Shown here: positions 34,109 to 44,261 of the stretch, one piece after another
Layout of the letters: every line of letters starts with the position of its first letter
How positions within the stretch are numbered: the first letter of the stretch is position 1
Origin: Gammaproteobacteria bacterium
Lineage (GTDB): Bacteria; Pseudomonadota; Gammaproteobacteria; Pseudomonadales; Azotimanducaceae
Assembly (NCBI GenBank): GCA_030425195.1
Contig: JAUIAV010000002.1
Coordinates: forward strand, 186,001 to 250,000
Reading direction: 5' to 3'
Length of the DNA stretch: 64,000 nucleotides
Position numbers and translations under genes: made by a program
The notes under the pieces: model-generated
Seen by the model: only the letters and a program-made list of their open reading frames with translations
Told to the model about the DNA's origin: nothing
Databases searched by the model: none

Positions 34109-35584
34109 GTGACCATCGTCGAAACAACCAGCGGCCCGATCGAGGGTCGCGAAAAGAATGGATCCCTGCTGTTTGCCGGCGTGCCCTATGCGGCACCGCC
34201 GGTGGGAGAACTGCGGTTCAAAGCCGCGCGGCCACCAGAACCGTGGACGGATGTCCGGGAAGCCAGACGCTTTGGCCCGGCAGCACCGCAGATCCCCACC
34301 GGCGGGTTGACCGCCAGCACGGCGGTGCGCTGGGACGAGGACTGCCTGACGCTTAATATCGCCACACCGGCGGCGGATGGTGGGAAGCGGCCGGTGCTGT
34401 TCTGGATCCACGGCGGCGCCTACCGGACCGGGCAGGGTGCCATACCCTGGTATGCGGGCGGCAACTTCGCGACCCGGGGCGACATCGTCACCGTCAGCAT
34501 CAACTACCGGCTGGGTGCCCTCGGCTTTCTGGATCTCACCCATCTGGGTTCGGACTATGCCTCCTCCGGGGTAAACGGGCTGCTCGACCAGATTACGGCT
34601 CTGCGCTGGGTGCGCGACAACATCGAGCGGTTCGGTGGCGATCCGGCGAAAATCACGATTGCCGGTGAATCGGCTGGCGGATTTGCCGTTTCCACGCTGC
34701 TGGCGAGCCCGGAGGCGGCGGGTCTGTTCCGGGGCGCCATTCCGCAGAGCGGTGCTGCTCAGCACACGCTGCCGAAGACCGCGGGAGAGATCTGCGCGGA
34801 ACGGTTCATGGCGGCCACAGGCGCCCGCACGGCCGATGCGCTTCTCGGACTCAGCGCCGAAGCGGTCCTCGATGCTCAGAACCGGGTCGCGGCGGAAATC
34901 GGTGAGGGACCGGGAGAGCTGGCGACCTTCGGCGTTCCCGTCTCCGCTTTCTACCCGGTCGAAGGCAACGCGGTGGTGCCCGTGCCGCCACTCGAGGCCA
35001 TCGCTGCAGGCATGGGCTCCGACGTGGCGGTGATGACGGGCAGCAACCGGGACGAGACGACTCTGTGGGGCTACGGCGACGTGGACGAGGAGAAGCTCGC
35101 CCGATATGCCGCGCTCTACGGCGCGCAAGGCGCCCTCGACGTCTACCGGAAAACCCGGCCGGGCATGACGGCGGAGGGGTTGCTGATCGCGCTGACCACC
35201 GATCACATGTTCCGCATTCCCGCCATCCGGATGCTTGAAGCCCGGCTGCGGGCCGATCCGGACAGCCGCAACTGGCTGTATCTGTTCTGCTGGAAATCCC
35301 GGGCCTTTGAGGGCCGTCTGGGCGCCACACACGCGCTGGAGATTCCTTTCGCTTTCGACAATCTGGACAAGGCCGGCGTGGACATCTTCCTCGGCCCGGG
35401 CGAATCGCCGCAGCATGTGGCGGACGTGATGCACCGGGCCTGGACCGGCTTCATACGTGATCAGGATCCGGGCTGGGGTGCCTACGATCTGGACGAGCGT
35501 CTGACCATGCGTTTTGACGAGGAATCCACGGTGGTGGCGGACCCGGATGCACAGGAGCGCCAGGCCTGGGAAGGCATCCGCTGA
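34109..35584 (+). CDS. Type B carboxylesterase
   Basis: A 491-residue alpha/beta hydrolase of the carboxylesterase/cholinesterase family. The catalytic serine is S188 in GESAGG, the oxyanion hole is HGGAY (101-105) and EDCLTLNI (78-85) is the family signature. No signal peptide is visible. The start is GTG 34109 with AAAGAGGGAGAG ahead. A glutamate and histidine (GSNRDE; FLGPGESPQHVADVM region) would complete the triad. It hydrolyses carboxylic esters; substrate unknown. A short gap separates it from the PhyH gene. Confidence 0.9.
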   Translation: MTIVETTSGPIEGREKNGSLLFAGVPYAAPPVGELRFKAARPPEPWTDVREARRFGPAAPQIPTGGLTASTAVRWDEDCLTLNIATPAADGGKRPVLFWIHGGAYRTGQGAIPWYAGGNFATRGDIVTVSINYRLGALGFLDLTHLGSDYASSGVNGLLDQITALRWVRDNIERFGGDPAKITIAGESAGGFAVSTLLASPEAAGLFRGAIPQSGAAQHTLPKTAGEICAERFMAATGARTADALLGLSAEAVLDAQNRVAAEIGEGPGELATFGVPVSAFYPVEGNAVVPVPPLEAIAAGMGSDVAVMTGSNRDETTLWGYGDVDEEKLARYAALYGAQGALDVYRKTRPGMTAEGLLIALTTDHMFRIPAIRMLEARLRADPDSRNWLYLFCWKSRAFEGRLGATHALEIPFAFDNLDKAGVDIFLGPGESPQHVADVMHRAWTGFIRDQDPGWGAYDLDERLTMRFDEESTVVADPDAQERQAWEGIR

Positions 35585-35618
35585 CAGAACGACCGACGGA
35601 CACAGGAGGGAAACAGAG

Positions 35619-36500
35619 ATGCCCGAACTCGAAAAACTGCCCATAGACGCGCCGACCGATCGGATTCTCGAGGTGATCCACCGGGACGGCGCCCTGATTC
35701 TGACGGACGCCATTTCGGAGGAGGATCTCGCGGCGCTGAAGGGAGAGCTCATTCCGTACATGGACGCCACACCGGCAGGCGCGGACGACTTTACCGGTCG
35801 CGCCACCACCCGCACGGGTGCGCTGGTTGCCCGCTCGCCGAAGACCCGCGATCTGGTGATGAATGCCGCAGTCCTTGCGGCAGTGAAACAGTTTCTGGAT
35901 CCGTACTGTCTCCGCTTTCAGCTCCATCTCACTCAGATCATCCGGCTCAAACCCGGTCAGGGAAAGCAGATGATTCATCGGGATCGCTGGGCCTGGGGTA
36001 AATATCTGCAGGGCATCGAGCCGCAGCTCAACACGATCTGGGCGCTCTCGGACTTCACCGAAGAGAACGGGGCAACTCAGGTGGTACCGGGCAGCGTCGA
36101 CTGGCCGGATGACCGGGAGGTGAAGCCGGAGGAGATCTGTCAGGCGGTGATGCCGGCGGGATCGCTCCTGCTCTACACCGGCTCGGTCTTTCACGGCGGC
36201 GGGGAGAACCGTTCCACCGATGACCGGATCGGTCTCAACATCACCTACTCGCTGGGCTGGCTGCGTCAGGAGGAAAATCAGTTCCTCTCCTGCCCGCCGG
36301 AGATCGCCCGGGAGCTCGAACCGGCGCTTCAGGATCTGCTCGGCTACACCCAGGGAAGTTATGCGCTCGGCTACTACACGCCGCCGTTGCCACCCGGAGA
36401 AGGGCCTGAGATCGTCGGTCCTGAACACGCTGTGGGACGCCGTGCCGGGCAGCTGGGTGATCCGGATGGCGAGCTGCTCGCGGCTGTCACCAGCAGCTAG
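35619..36500 (+). CDS. Phytanoyl-CoA dioxygenase (PhyH) family protein
   Basis: A 293-residue 2-oxoglutarate/Fe(II) oxygenase. Iron ligands are H120-R-D122 in QMIHRDRWAW and H192 in FHGGGENRS, with R198 as likely 2-oxoglutarate contact. The start is ATG 35619 with AGGAGGG 7 bases upstream; a longer frame back to 35514 overlaps the esterase gene. It would hydroxylate a small lipid-like or other substrate. It converges with the BTAD regulator gene with a 4-bp overlap. Probably transcribed with the esterase (35 bp apart). Confidence 0.88.
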   Translation: MPELEKLPIDAPTDRILEVIHRDGALILTDAISEEDLAALKGELIPYMDATPAGADDFTGRATTRTGALVARSPKTRDLVMNAAVLAAVKQFLDPYCLRFQLHLTQIIRLKPGQGKQMIHRDRWAWGKYLQGIEPQLNTIWALSDFTEENGATQVVPGSVDWPDDREVKPEEICQAVMPAGSLLLYTGSVFHGGGENRSTDDRIGLNITYSLGWLRQEENQFLSCPPEIARELEPALQDLLGYTQGSYALGYYTPPLPPGEGPEIVGPEHAVGRRAGQLGDPDGELLAAVTSS

Positions 36501-38518
36501 GAAGTTCCCCGGGACCCGGACGGCAGTCCCGCTTTGACCATGGCCCCGGTCAGCAGGGCGGAGTGTGCGGGATTCTTGGTGGGGAAGCTCCGCTCGAATA
36601 TGGAGATGTCGAAAGCCGGATGACGCCTGAGCACCTGCTGCGCATAACCTGCCGCTCTTTCGCCGTCGCCGCGCAGTGACAGGCAGGCGGCCGCCAGTGC
36701 GTAGATGTGATAGTGGGCATTCGGTTCCTGCGTCGCCCGCACGGTCCAGTCAGCCGCTTCATCGAACTTCTGCTGCACGGCCAGGGACAGCCCGTGGCTG
36801 GAAAGAATTGCGAACAGCATGGGATCGAACGGAGACAGGCGCTGCGCCATGTCCAGATCCGGCAGGGTCTCCCGCGCGAGACCGGAGAGCGCGCCGATGA
36901 AACCCCGGGCGTAGTGACCCTGGGCATAGTTCGGGTTGGCGACCAGAGCGCGATCCAGCGCATCCACGGCCAGGTCATGCTCCCGATTGAGAAACCGGGC
37001 CCTGCCGAGGGCCCAGTGACCGAGCGCATCGCGGCTGTCGAAGCTCACGGCCTGCTCGGCAAACTTTAGTGCCTGGGCGATCTCCGCCGCAACGTCGTCC
37101 GATGCGTTGAGAAACGCTCTGGAGAAGTGATTGAAGGAAAGGCCCGCCAGCGCCCGGGCGAAATGCGGGTCCTGTTCCAGCGCCCGCTGCAGCAGTCCGT
37201 GAGCGAGCGCGTTGTCATCGGCCGTGAACCGGTAGATGTGCCACATGGCTCGATGGAAACACTCCCAGGCGTCCAGGTTTTCCGTCGGCAACAGACGTGC
37301 CCGCTGCATCTCTGCCTGATCGATCTGGGGTTCCACGATGGAGGCCACCTCATTGGCCAGGTCGTCCTGAACCTCGAACAGATCGCCGACCGGGCGATCC
37401 ACCCGATCGGACCAGAGCTCGGCACCCTGTTCCGCGTCGATCAGATTCACGGTTACCCGTATCCGTTCATCCGTTCGCTGCGTGGTTCCGTGCACCAGAT
37501 AGCGGACGCCCAGCTGTCGGCCGATGGCGCCGGCATCCTGTTCCGCCAGGGAAAATCTGGCTGCCGATGCGCGGGCGATCACGAAGAGACTGGGGAGCTG
37601 GGACAGTCGGGCGCTCAGGTCCACGGCGATTCCCTGGGCGAGCACGCCACCGCTGGCGTGGTGTCCCAGGTCCTCGAACGGCAGGACGGCCACCGAAGGC
37701 TTGGCCGGAAGCGGCCGGAGTATTTCTGCCTGCTCGGGTTCCGCAGCCGGAACGGCTGCCGGTGACGGCTGAGAGTCCGGCGTGGTGCCGACGATGCGGC
37801 GCCAGGCGGTGAGCAGCTCGCCATCGCTGAGTCCGGCATCCGTCACGCGCTTGCGCATCCGCTCCAGTGCGCCCTGAGCTTCCTGCTGGCCCTGCTGACT
37901 GTACAGGGCTTCCAGCAGCTGCACGTTCGCGTCGTGATCGAGCGGGTCCAGGGTGACCTGTTCCCGGGCATAGTCCAGCGCCATGGCGAGGGCTTCCGAT
38001 CCGCCCGTCTGTGCAAGCCGTCTGATCAGCACGCCCAGCAACCGCTGATGCAGGCGATTGATCGCATCGCGCTGCGCGTCCAGCCAGACCTCGAATTCCG
38101 AGGTGGCACCGGTATCGAGCTCTGACAGCGGGCCGCGCTCGAACCGGTTCTCGTATTCGATCAGGGTCTCCAGATCGACATCGTCGGGCCTGTTGAGCAG
38201 CTCTCTGACGGCAGCCACATCGGTATGCACGTGCGTCCAGTTGATGCCGACCGAATCCCGGCTCGTCTCGAGCAGAGTCACCCCGCTCTCCGGCAGCAGG
38301 TCCCGAAGCTTGGTGAGGCTCCAGCGCAGTCCGGCACGGGGGTCCGCGGTATCCGGCCAGATCCACTCACAAAGCGCCGAGCGCGCGTGCGCCTTGGGTT
38401 CGAGCGCCAGAAAGGCGAGCAATGCCCGCGTTTTCCGGGATTTCGGCAGCGGCCTGGATTCGCCATCGACGCTTACGGTCATGGGTCCGAGCAGCTGTAT
38501 TTCAACGACCCTGGTCAT
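36497..38518 (-). CDS. BTAD/SARP-type regulator with TolB-like and TPR regions
   Basis: A 673-residue transcriptional regulator. Residues about 1-100 are an OmpR/SARP winged-helix domain and 100-245 the bacterial transcriptional activation (BTAD) TPR-like domain. A proline-rich hinge leads to a TolB/FlgO-like domain (PSVAVLPFEDLG at 274-285), then TPR repeats to about residue 650. The same arrangement occurs in CadC-like or adenylate-cyclase-linked regulators of proteobacteria. Cytoplasmic. Its start overlaps the stop of the upstream beta-lactamase-fold gene by 4 bp, so the two are translationally coupled, and the regulator may control or be controlled by that gene. The binding signal is not seen. 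Confidence 0.82.
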   Translation of the reverse strand: MTRVVEIQLLGPMTVSVDGESRPLPKSRKTRALLAFLALEPKAHARSALCEWIWPDTADPRAGLRWSLTKLRDLLPESGVTLLETSRDSVGINWTHVHTDVAAVRELLNRPDDVDLETLIEYENRFERGPLSELDTGATSEFEVWLDAQRDAINRLHQRLLGVLIRRLAQTGGSEALAMALDYAREQVTLDPLDHDANVQLLEALYSQQGQQEAQGALERMRKRVTDAGLSDGELLTAWRRIVGTTPDSQPSPAAVPAAEPEQAEILRPLPAKPSVAVLPFEDLGHHASGGVLAQGIAVDLSARLSQLPSLFVIARASAARFSLAEQDAGAIGRQLGVRYLVHGTTQRTDERIRVTVNLIDAEQGAELWSDRVDRPVGDLFEVQDDLANEVASIVEPQIDQAEMQRARLLPTENLDAWECFHRAMWHIYRFTADDNALAHGLLQRALEQDPHFARALAGLSFNHFSRAFLNASDDVAAEIAQALKFAEQAVSFDSRDALGHWALGRARFLNREHDLAVDALDRALVANPNYAQGHYARGFIGALSGLARETLPDLDMAQRLSPFDPMLFAILSSHGLSLAVQQKFDEAADWTVRATQEPNAHYHIYALAAACLSLRGDGERAAGYAQQVLRRHPAFDISIFERSFPTKNPAHSALLTGAMVKAGLPSGSRGTS

Positions 38519-39522
38519 TGTGGATCTCGATCGTCGCTGAACAGAAAATAGTCATAAACCGTCCTGCCGATCTCCGCAATGGCGCGTTCTCCGGCTTCCA
38601 CGTCGAGCGTGGAGGTGCCCCGCGTGTACACGGCGAGCACCACCGCCCCACGTTCTTCAGGCAGGGTCATCACGCCCACGTCGTTCACTGTGCCGCCCAG
38701 AGTGCCCGTTTTGTGCGCAAGCGGCAGCTGCTGGGCGGGCAGACGTGCGGAAAGACGGGTGCTGCCGGTCAGGCAGCGGGCCATGATGTCGCGCAGCGTT
38801 GCGCCGTGCTCGGCGTCCAGGTAGGCGTCCTGCCACAGACCGGTCAGCAGTGTGACCATGGCATCGGGCGTCCCCTGATCCCGGGGGTCCGAGAGCAGGG
38901 CCTGGTAGAAGCGGTTCCAGTCCGCTTCCTGCAGGCCGTCGAAATCCAGCGCTTCATACTGGCGGGCCATGGAAGCCTCCACGCGGGGAATCCCCATGTA
39001 GTCGCGGATCAGATCGGCGGTATTGCGGTCCACCCGCATGCCGCTGATGCCGGAATCGGCGAGCCAGGCCGTGACCGCTTCGCCTCCGCCGATGGTCCGA
39101 AACAGCACGTCCGTCGCCGTGTTGTCGCTCTGAATGAGGGTGGCTTCCATGAGGTTCAGCAGCGACAGCCGGATGCCGGGATGCGGGAACAGACGGGTGA
39201 TGGGGGAGGAGATGACGAGGTCGTCCGGTTCCACGGCGATCAGCTGATCCAGGCTGAGCCGGCCTTCGCCCACCAGATGCAGAGCGTAGGCCGCCATGGG
39301 CACCTTGTAGGTGCTCGCCAGCGGAAACGCTTCCTCAGCGTTCACCTGAATACGCCGGCCGGACGGCAGATGCAGCGCGCTGACGCCGACGAAGACGCCG
39401 GCCGACGCTGCGTGACGCTCGATCTCGGCGGTAACGGTGTCCACATCCGCCTGAACGGCGGCGCAGTACAGGCACATCAGAAGGATCACGAAGGCGAAGC
39501 GATTGCGTCGTCTGATGGGCAT
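38515..39522 (-). CDS. Class A beta-lactamase-fold serine hydrolase lacking the deacylation glutamate
   Basis: A 335-residue exported protein. A signal peptide is at residues 1-25 (cleavage after AVQA). The serine-hydrolase motifs are S70-T-Y-K73, S132-D-N134 and K271-T-G273, in class A beta-lactamase order. The omega loop reads DRNTADLI, so the position of the deacylating glutamate is T168 and the following asparagine is isoleucine; efficient beta-lactam hydrolysis is unlikely. The frame extends 29 codons upstream, but ATG 39522 begins the signal peptide and avoids overlap with the divergent NTF2 gene. It is coupled to the BTAD regulator by a 4-bp overlap. It may bind beta-lactams or muropeptides as a sensor. 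Confidence 0.85.
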   Translation of the reverse strand: MPIRRRNRFAFVILLMCLYCAAVQADVDTVTAEIERHAASAGVFVGVSALHLPSGRRIQVNAEEAFPLASTYKVPMAAYALHLVGEGRLSLDQLIAVEPDDLVISSPITRLFPHPGIRLSLLNLMEATLIQSDNTATDVLFRTIGGGEAVTAWLADSGISGMRVDRNTADLIRDYMGIPRVEASMARQYEALDFDGLQEADWNRFYQALLSDPRDQGTPDAMVTLLTGLWQDAYLDAEHGATLRDIMARCLTGSTRLSARLPAQQLPLAHKTGTLGGTVNDVGVMTLPEERGAVVLAVYTRGTSTLDVEAGERAIAEIGRTVYDYFLFSDDRDPQ

Positions 39523-39587
39523 GTTGCGCTTGAATCGGTTCCCGGGAGCGGCCAGTCTACGTCGATCGAACCCGGGGAGGAAATACG

Positions 39588-40010
39588 ATGTCTGCTTATG
39601 AAAACGCACGGAAATTCTTTACCGCCTGTGAAGCCCCGGAGGGGTGGGCCGGCTGTGCACCCTATGTGGCTGAAGGCGCCAAGTTCAGCGCCCAGAGTGA
39701 GCCGCTCGTGGAGGTGGATACGGTGGAGGCTTATGCGGAGTGGATGAAAGGTTTCGGAACGGTGACCGCACCGGGTGCCAGCTATACGCTGCACGCGTCG
39801 GCCTGGGACGAAGCCAGCCGGACCGCGCTGTTCTATGCAACCTATCATGCCACGCACACCGGCGAAGGCGGCCCGGTGCCGCCCACCGGTCGATCGACCA
39901 ACAGCGACTACGTCTACGCGGTCACCATGGGGCCTGACGACAAGGTTGCCCACATGGTGAAGACCTGGAACGCCCCCTGGGCAATGCGGGAGCTCGGCTG
40001 GTCGGAGTGA
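39588..40010 (+). CDS. NTF2/SnoaL-like protein
   Basis: A 140-residue protein with the size and alpha-plus-beta pattern of the NTF2-like/SnoaL family: a helical N-terminus (ENARKFFTAC), a hydrophobic pocket region (YHATHTGEGGPVPPTGRSTNSDY) and a C-terminal strand (VAHMVKTWN). The SDYVYAVTM segment is typical. Possible role in binding or isomerising a small hydrophobic ligand; none can be named. The start is ATG 39588 with GGAGGAA upstream. It is divergent from the beta-lactamase-fold gene and 4 bp upstream of the nitroreductase gene, likely an operon. Confidence 0.7.
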   Translation: MSAYENARKFFTACEAPEGWAGCAPYVAEGAKFSAQSEPLVEVDTVEAYAEWMKGFGTVTAPGASYTLHASAWDEASRTALFYATYHATHTGEGGPVPPTGRSTNSDYVYAVTMGPDDKVAHMVKTWNAPWAMRELGWSE

Positions 40011-40014
40011 GCGC

Positions 40015-40632
40015 ATGATCGATATCGGCAGCGTGGATACCGTGCTCGCGACGGCCCGCTCCGTCAGGCGTCGTCTGGATTTCCACCGGCCGGTGCCGAA
40101 AGAGGTGATCCTGGAGTGCATCGACATCGCGACCCAGGCGCCCACCGGGCTCGGCGGTGAGTCCTGGCGTTTCGTGGTGGTGATGGATCCGGACAGGAAG
40201 CGGGCCGTCGCTGGGATCTATGCGGAAGTGCTCGAAGAGCTGGCGGCAAGCCGGGGGATTGCCATCAAACCCACGCAGAAGGCGCTGGTGGCCCGGCTGC
40301 ATGAAATCCCGGCGATGATTCTCGTCTGCACGGTCGCCGAGCGACCCGGTGAGGATCTGGCCCGGCAGGTAGCCTACTTCGGTTCCATACTGCCGGCTGC
40401 CTGGTCGCTGATGCTGGCGCTTCGTGCCCGGGATCTGGGTGCCACCTGGACCACCCTGCTCTCGAGTCGGCAGCAGGAGGTGGCGGCCGTCCTGGATCTG
40501 CCGGATTCCGTGGTGAACACGGTAATGCTGCCGGTGGGCTACACACGGGGTGCCAGGCTGAAACGGGCTGACCGGCTGGCAGCGCAGGCGGTCACCCACT
40601 GGGACGGGTGGGACCAGACAGGCGCTGAGTAG
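40015..40632 (+). CDS. Nitroreductase family flavoprotein
   Basis: A 205-residue FMN enzyme. RSVRRRLDFHRPVP near the N-terminus is the family signature for FMN phosphate contact, APTGLGGESWRFVV is the ligand-binding loop, and LGATWTTLLSS and LPVGYTRG follow in the expected places. It reduces nitro groups, quinones or similar acceptors with NAD(P)H; many members act in unrelated metabolism. Starts 4 bp after the NTF2-like gene, with a GGAG element inside that gene's end. Confidence 0.88.
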   Translation: MIDIGSVDTVLATARSVRRRLDFHRPVPKEVILECIDIATQAPTGLGGESWRFVVVMDPDRKRAVAGIYAEVLEELAASRGIAIKPTQKALVARLHEIPAMILVCTVAERPGEDLARQVAYFGSILPAAWSLMLALRARDLGATWTTLLSSRQQEVAAVLDLPDSVVNTVMLPVGYTRGARLKRADRLAAQAVTHWDGWDQTGAE

Positions 40633-40664
40633 CGCGCATCAGGAAGAAGGGGGAGAAACGTCAC

Positions 40665-41618
40665 GTGGGAACCATCACCGGGGTCCTCGGACCCATCGAC
40701 GGCCGGGATCTCGGCTTCACGCTCATGCACGAGCACGTCATGGTCTGCGCCAGCGGATTGAGAGCGCACTATCCGGATCTGCTGGGTCCGGATCAGGAAA
40801 CGCGCGCCGTTGCGGCGCTCAGGCGGGCGAAGGAGAACGGCATCGATACCATGGTGGACGCAACTACCTTCGATCTCGGCCGTGATCCGCTGCTGCTGAA
40901 GACCGTAGCAGCGGAGTCCGGCGTCAATCTGATCAACGTCACCGGCTGGTGGCTGGATGTTCCCCGCTTCATGCACGGCGTCGGTCCCAACCAGATGGCC
41001 CGGGAGTTCGTCCGTGACATCGAAGAGGGATTTCGCGGCACGGACGTGAAGGCGGGCCTTCTGAAGTGCGCGGCGGATTCTGAAGGCGTGACGCCCATGC
41101 TCGAAGTGATGGCCCGGGCGGTGGCGCGCGCTCATCTCGAGACCGGCGTGCCCATCATGGTGCATTCCTTTCCCACCGGTCAGGTGGCGCGCCGGCAGAT
41201 CGAGATCTTCCGGGATGAGGGCGTGGATCTCACCCGGGTGAAGATCGATCATTCGAATGACACGACGGACACTGAATATCTGGAGTGGATTCTCGACCAG
41301 GGCTGTTATCTGGGTCTGGATCGCTACCCGGGCCGCAACGTGAGCCCGCACATGCGCACGCTGACGCTGAAGCGACTCATGGACATGGGATACGCCGACC
41401 GGCTCTGCCCGGCGCACGACTGTATCTGTCTGCACATCCACAAGGAAAACCCGGACGGATCAATTCCGGAAGAGCACGAGTTTCAGCGCTCGAACCCGGA
41501 GCAGTACCTCTACATCAAACGTTTCGTGATACCGGATCTGCTGGAGATGGGTGCCACCGAAGAGGATGTAGATGTCCTCTTCGTGGACAACCCGAGACGA
41601 TTCCTGACCGGGGATTGA
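40665..41618 (+). CDS. Phosphotriesterase-like amidohydrolase (lactonase-type)
   Basis: A 317-residue TIM-barrel metal hydrolase of the phosphotriesterase family. Metal ligands are H22-x-H24 (MHEHVM), K134 in GLLKCAAD (carboxylated bridging lysine), H167 (MVHSF), H196 (IDHSND) and D252 (AHDCIC). This set is complete. Members hydrolyse lactones, including homoserine lactones, or organophosphates; the natural substrate is not evident. The start is GTG 40665 with GGGGGAG ahead. It lies 32 bp after the nitroreductase gene, so an operon of three genes is possible. Confidence 0.9.
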   Translation: MGTITGVLGPIDGRDLGFTLMHEHVMVCASGLRAHYPDLLGPDQETRAVAALRRAKENGIDTMVDATTFDLGRDPLLLKTVAAESGVNLINVTGWWLDVPRFMHGVGPNQMAREFVRDIEEGFRGTDVKAGLLKCAADSEGVTPMLEVMARAVARAHLETGVPIMVHSFPTGQVARRQIEIFRDEGVDLTRVKIDHSNDTTDTEYLEWILDQGCYLGLDRYPGRNVSPHMRTLTLKRLMDMGYADRLCPAHDCICLHIHKENPDGSIPEEHEFQRSNPEQYLYIKRFVIPDLLEMGATEEDVDVLFVDNPRRFLTGD

Positions 41619-41704
41619 GCCGTCGGTGACGCAGTTACCGGATTTACAAAGTCCGCATAACCGTCAGCTTCTGTGAACTGTCTCCCCCGCGGGTGTGATC
41701 GTGC

Positions 41705-41724
41705 GCGCGGAAACGATTCCGCGC
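41705..41724. other. Perfect inverted repeat in the upstream region of the FN3 protein gene
   Basis: GCGCGGAA-ACGA-TTCCGCGC: an 8-bp stem with a 4-base loop, 86 bp after the lactonase stop and 71 bp before the next start. No T-run follows, so it could be a terminator lacking a U-tract or a dimeric regulator site. Nothing else is evident in the 177-bp gap (41619-41795). Confidence 0.45.
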
Positions 41725-41738
41725 AGGTCATAACTTAG

Positions 41739-43022
<1,284 letters not shown>

Positions 43023-43048
43023 GTCGCGGAACCGCGCGGTGCCGGGTC

Positions 43049-44260
43049 TCAGCCTTCGGCCGTGAGCACCAGGGTGCCGGTGGTGGACAGCGTGCCGCCG
43101 GTGCCGTTCACCACGCAGGTGGTGGCGGACGTCTGCTTGCCGTCGATGCCGTTCACGCCGTCTTCCGCCGTGCCGGACAGCTGCCGGTAGGCTTCCACCA
43201 GCAGTTGCATGCCGTACATGCCGGAGTGGTTGAAGGACAGCCCGCCGCCATTGGTGTTGATGGGCAGTCGTCCGCCCGGGGCGGCATGGCCTTCCTTCCA
43301 GAGCGTGTAACCCTTGCCTCTGGGTGCGAGGCCCAGCATCTCCGCGGTGATGGCTGCCGTGATGGTGAAGGAGTCGTAGATCATGGCCATCTCCATGTCT
43401 TCCGGTCCGAGGCCCGCCATCTCATACGCGGTCGCCGCAGAACGGGAGGCAGACGTGGCCGTGAAGTCCTCCATCTCCAGCATGTTCGAGTGTCCCATGG
43501 ATTCGCCCGCCCCGGCGACCCATACCGGGTTGGTTCTCAGGCTCCGGGCGATCTCCGGCTTCGCGACGATCACCGCACCACCGTGATCGGTGACGATGCA
43601 GCAGTGGAACAGCGTCAGCGGCCAGGCGATGAGACGCGCCTCCATGACGTCCTTGACGGTGATCGGGCCGCCGAACGGATTGGTTTCCTTGGAGAACATG
43701 AGGGCGCGCGGATTCTTCAGGGCCCACTCACGGGTGACCACGGAGATGTGGGCGAAGTCTTCCGGCGTGGTGCCGAACCGGTGCATGTGCCGGACCATGG
43801 CGTGGGCGTACTGGCTCGGTGCGCCGAACACACCGTAAGGCATGCTCATCTCGATGGCCGGGTCGATCTCTCCGGGTGCCATGTTGCCGCGCGGCCCGCC
43901 GCTGCCGCGATAGGACCATCCCGCCTGACCGTGACTGATCAGCGCGATGTCGATGATACCGGCATGGATGGCAGCCAGGGCATGGTGCACGTGCATCTGA
44001 AACGAGCAGCCCCCCACGCTGGTGGTGTCGATGTATCTGGGCTTGAGTCCCAGATGCTCGGAGAGCTGGCTCGACCAGCCGGCGGAAAATACGCCTTCGA
44101 TATCGGAAATGGGAATTCCGGTCTGATCGGAGACGTTCTTGATGGCCTCGATGTGATGCTGCAGCGAGGTGACCTTCGGGCCACGCTCTTCGGGATAGCC
44201 GATCTCGTTGGACTCGGCGGCGCCGACGATTGCGGCCGCGTTTCTCAGATTTGCCGCCAT
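43049..44260 (-). CDS. Thiolase-superfamily protein (lipid-transfer/SCP-x type)
   Basis: A 403-residue thiolase-fold protein. The nucleophile region is TSVGGCSFQMH with C85, but the C-terminal GHPxGA motif is replaced by NHSGMYG and no clear CxG motif is present. This pattern is typical of SCP-x/Ltp2-like thiolase relatives rather than degradative thiolases. The partner gene 1 bp upstream encodes a DUF35 zinc-ribbon/OB-fold protein; such pairs act together in steroid side-chain retro-aldol or thiolytic steps. A similar role on an acyl-CoA or steroid-CoA is inferred. It converges with the FN3 gene. Confidence 0.86.
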   Translation of the reverse strand: MAANLRNAAAIVGAAESNEIGYPEERGPKVTSLQHHIEAIKNVSDQTGIPISDIEGVFSAGWSSQLSEHLGLKPRYIDTTSVGGCSFQMHVHHALAAIHAGIIDIALISHGQAGWSYRGSGGPRGNMAPGEIDPAIEMSMPYGVFGAPSQYAHAMVRHMHRFGTTPEDFAHISVVTREWALKNPRALMFSKETNPFGGPITVKDVMEARLIAWPLTLFHCCIVTDHGGAVIVAKPEIARSLRTNPVWVAGAGESMGHSNMLEMEDFTATSASRSAATAYEMAGLGPEDMEMAMIYDSFTITAAITAEMLGLAPRGKGYTLWKEGHAAPGGRLPINTNGGGLSFNHSGMYGMQLLVEAYRQLSGTAEDGVNGIDGKQTSATTCVVNGTGGTLSTTGTLVLTAEG

Positions 44261-44261
44261 G

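Noticed and set aside
38422-39747. 441-residue plus-strand frame
   Set aside because: Antisense to the beta-lactamase-fold gene, which has all three serine-hydrolase motifs and a signal peptide.
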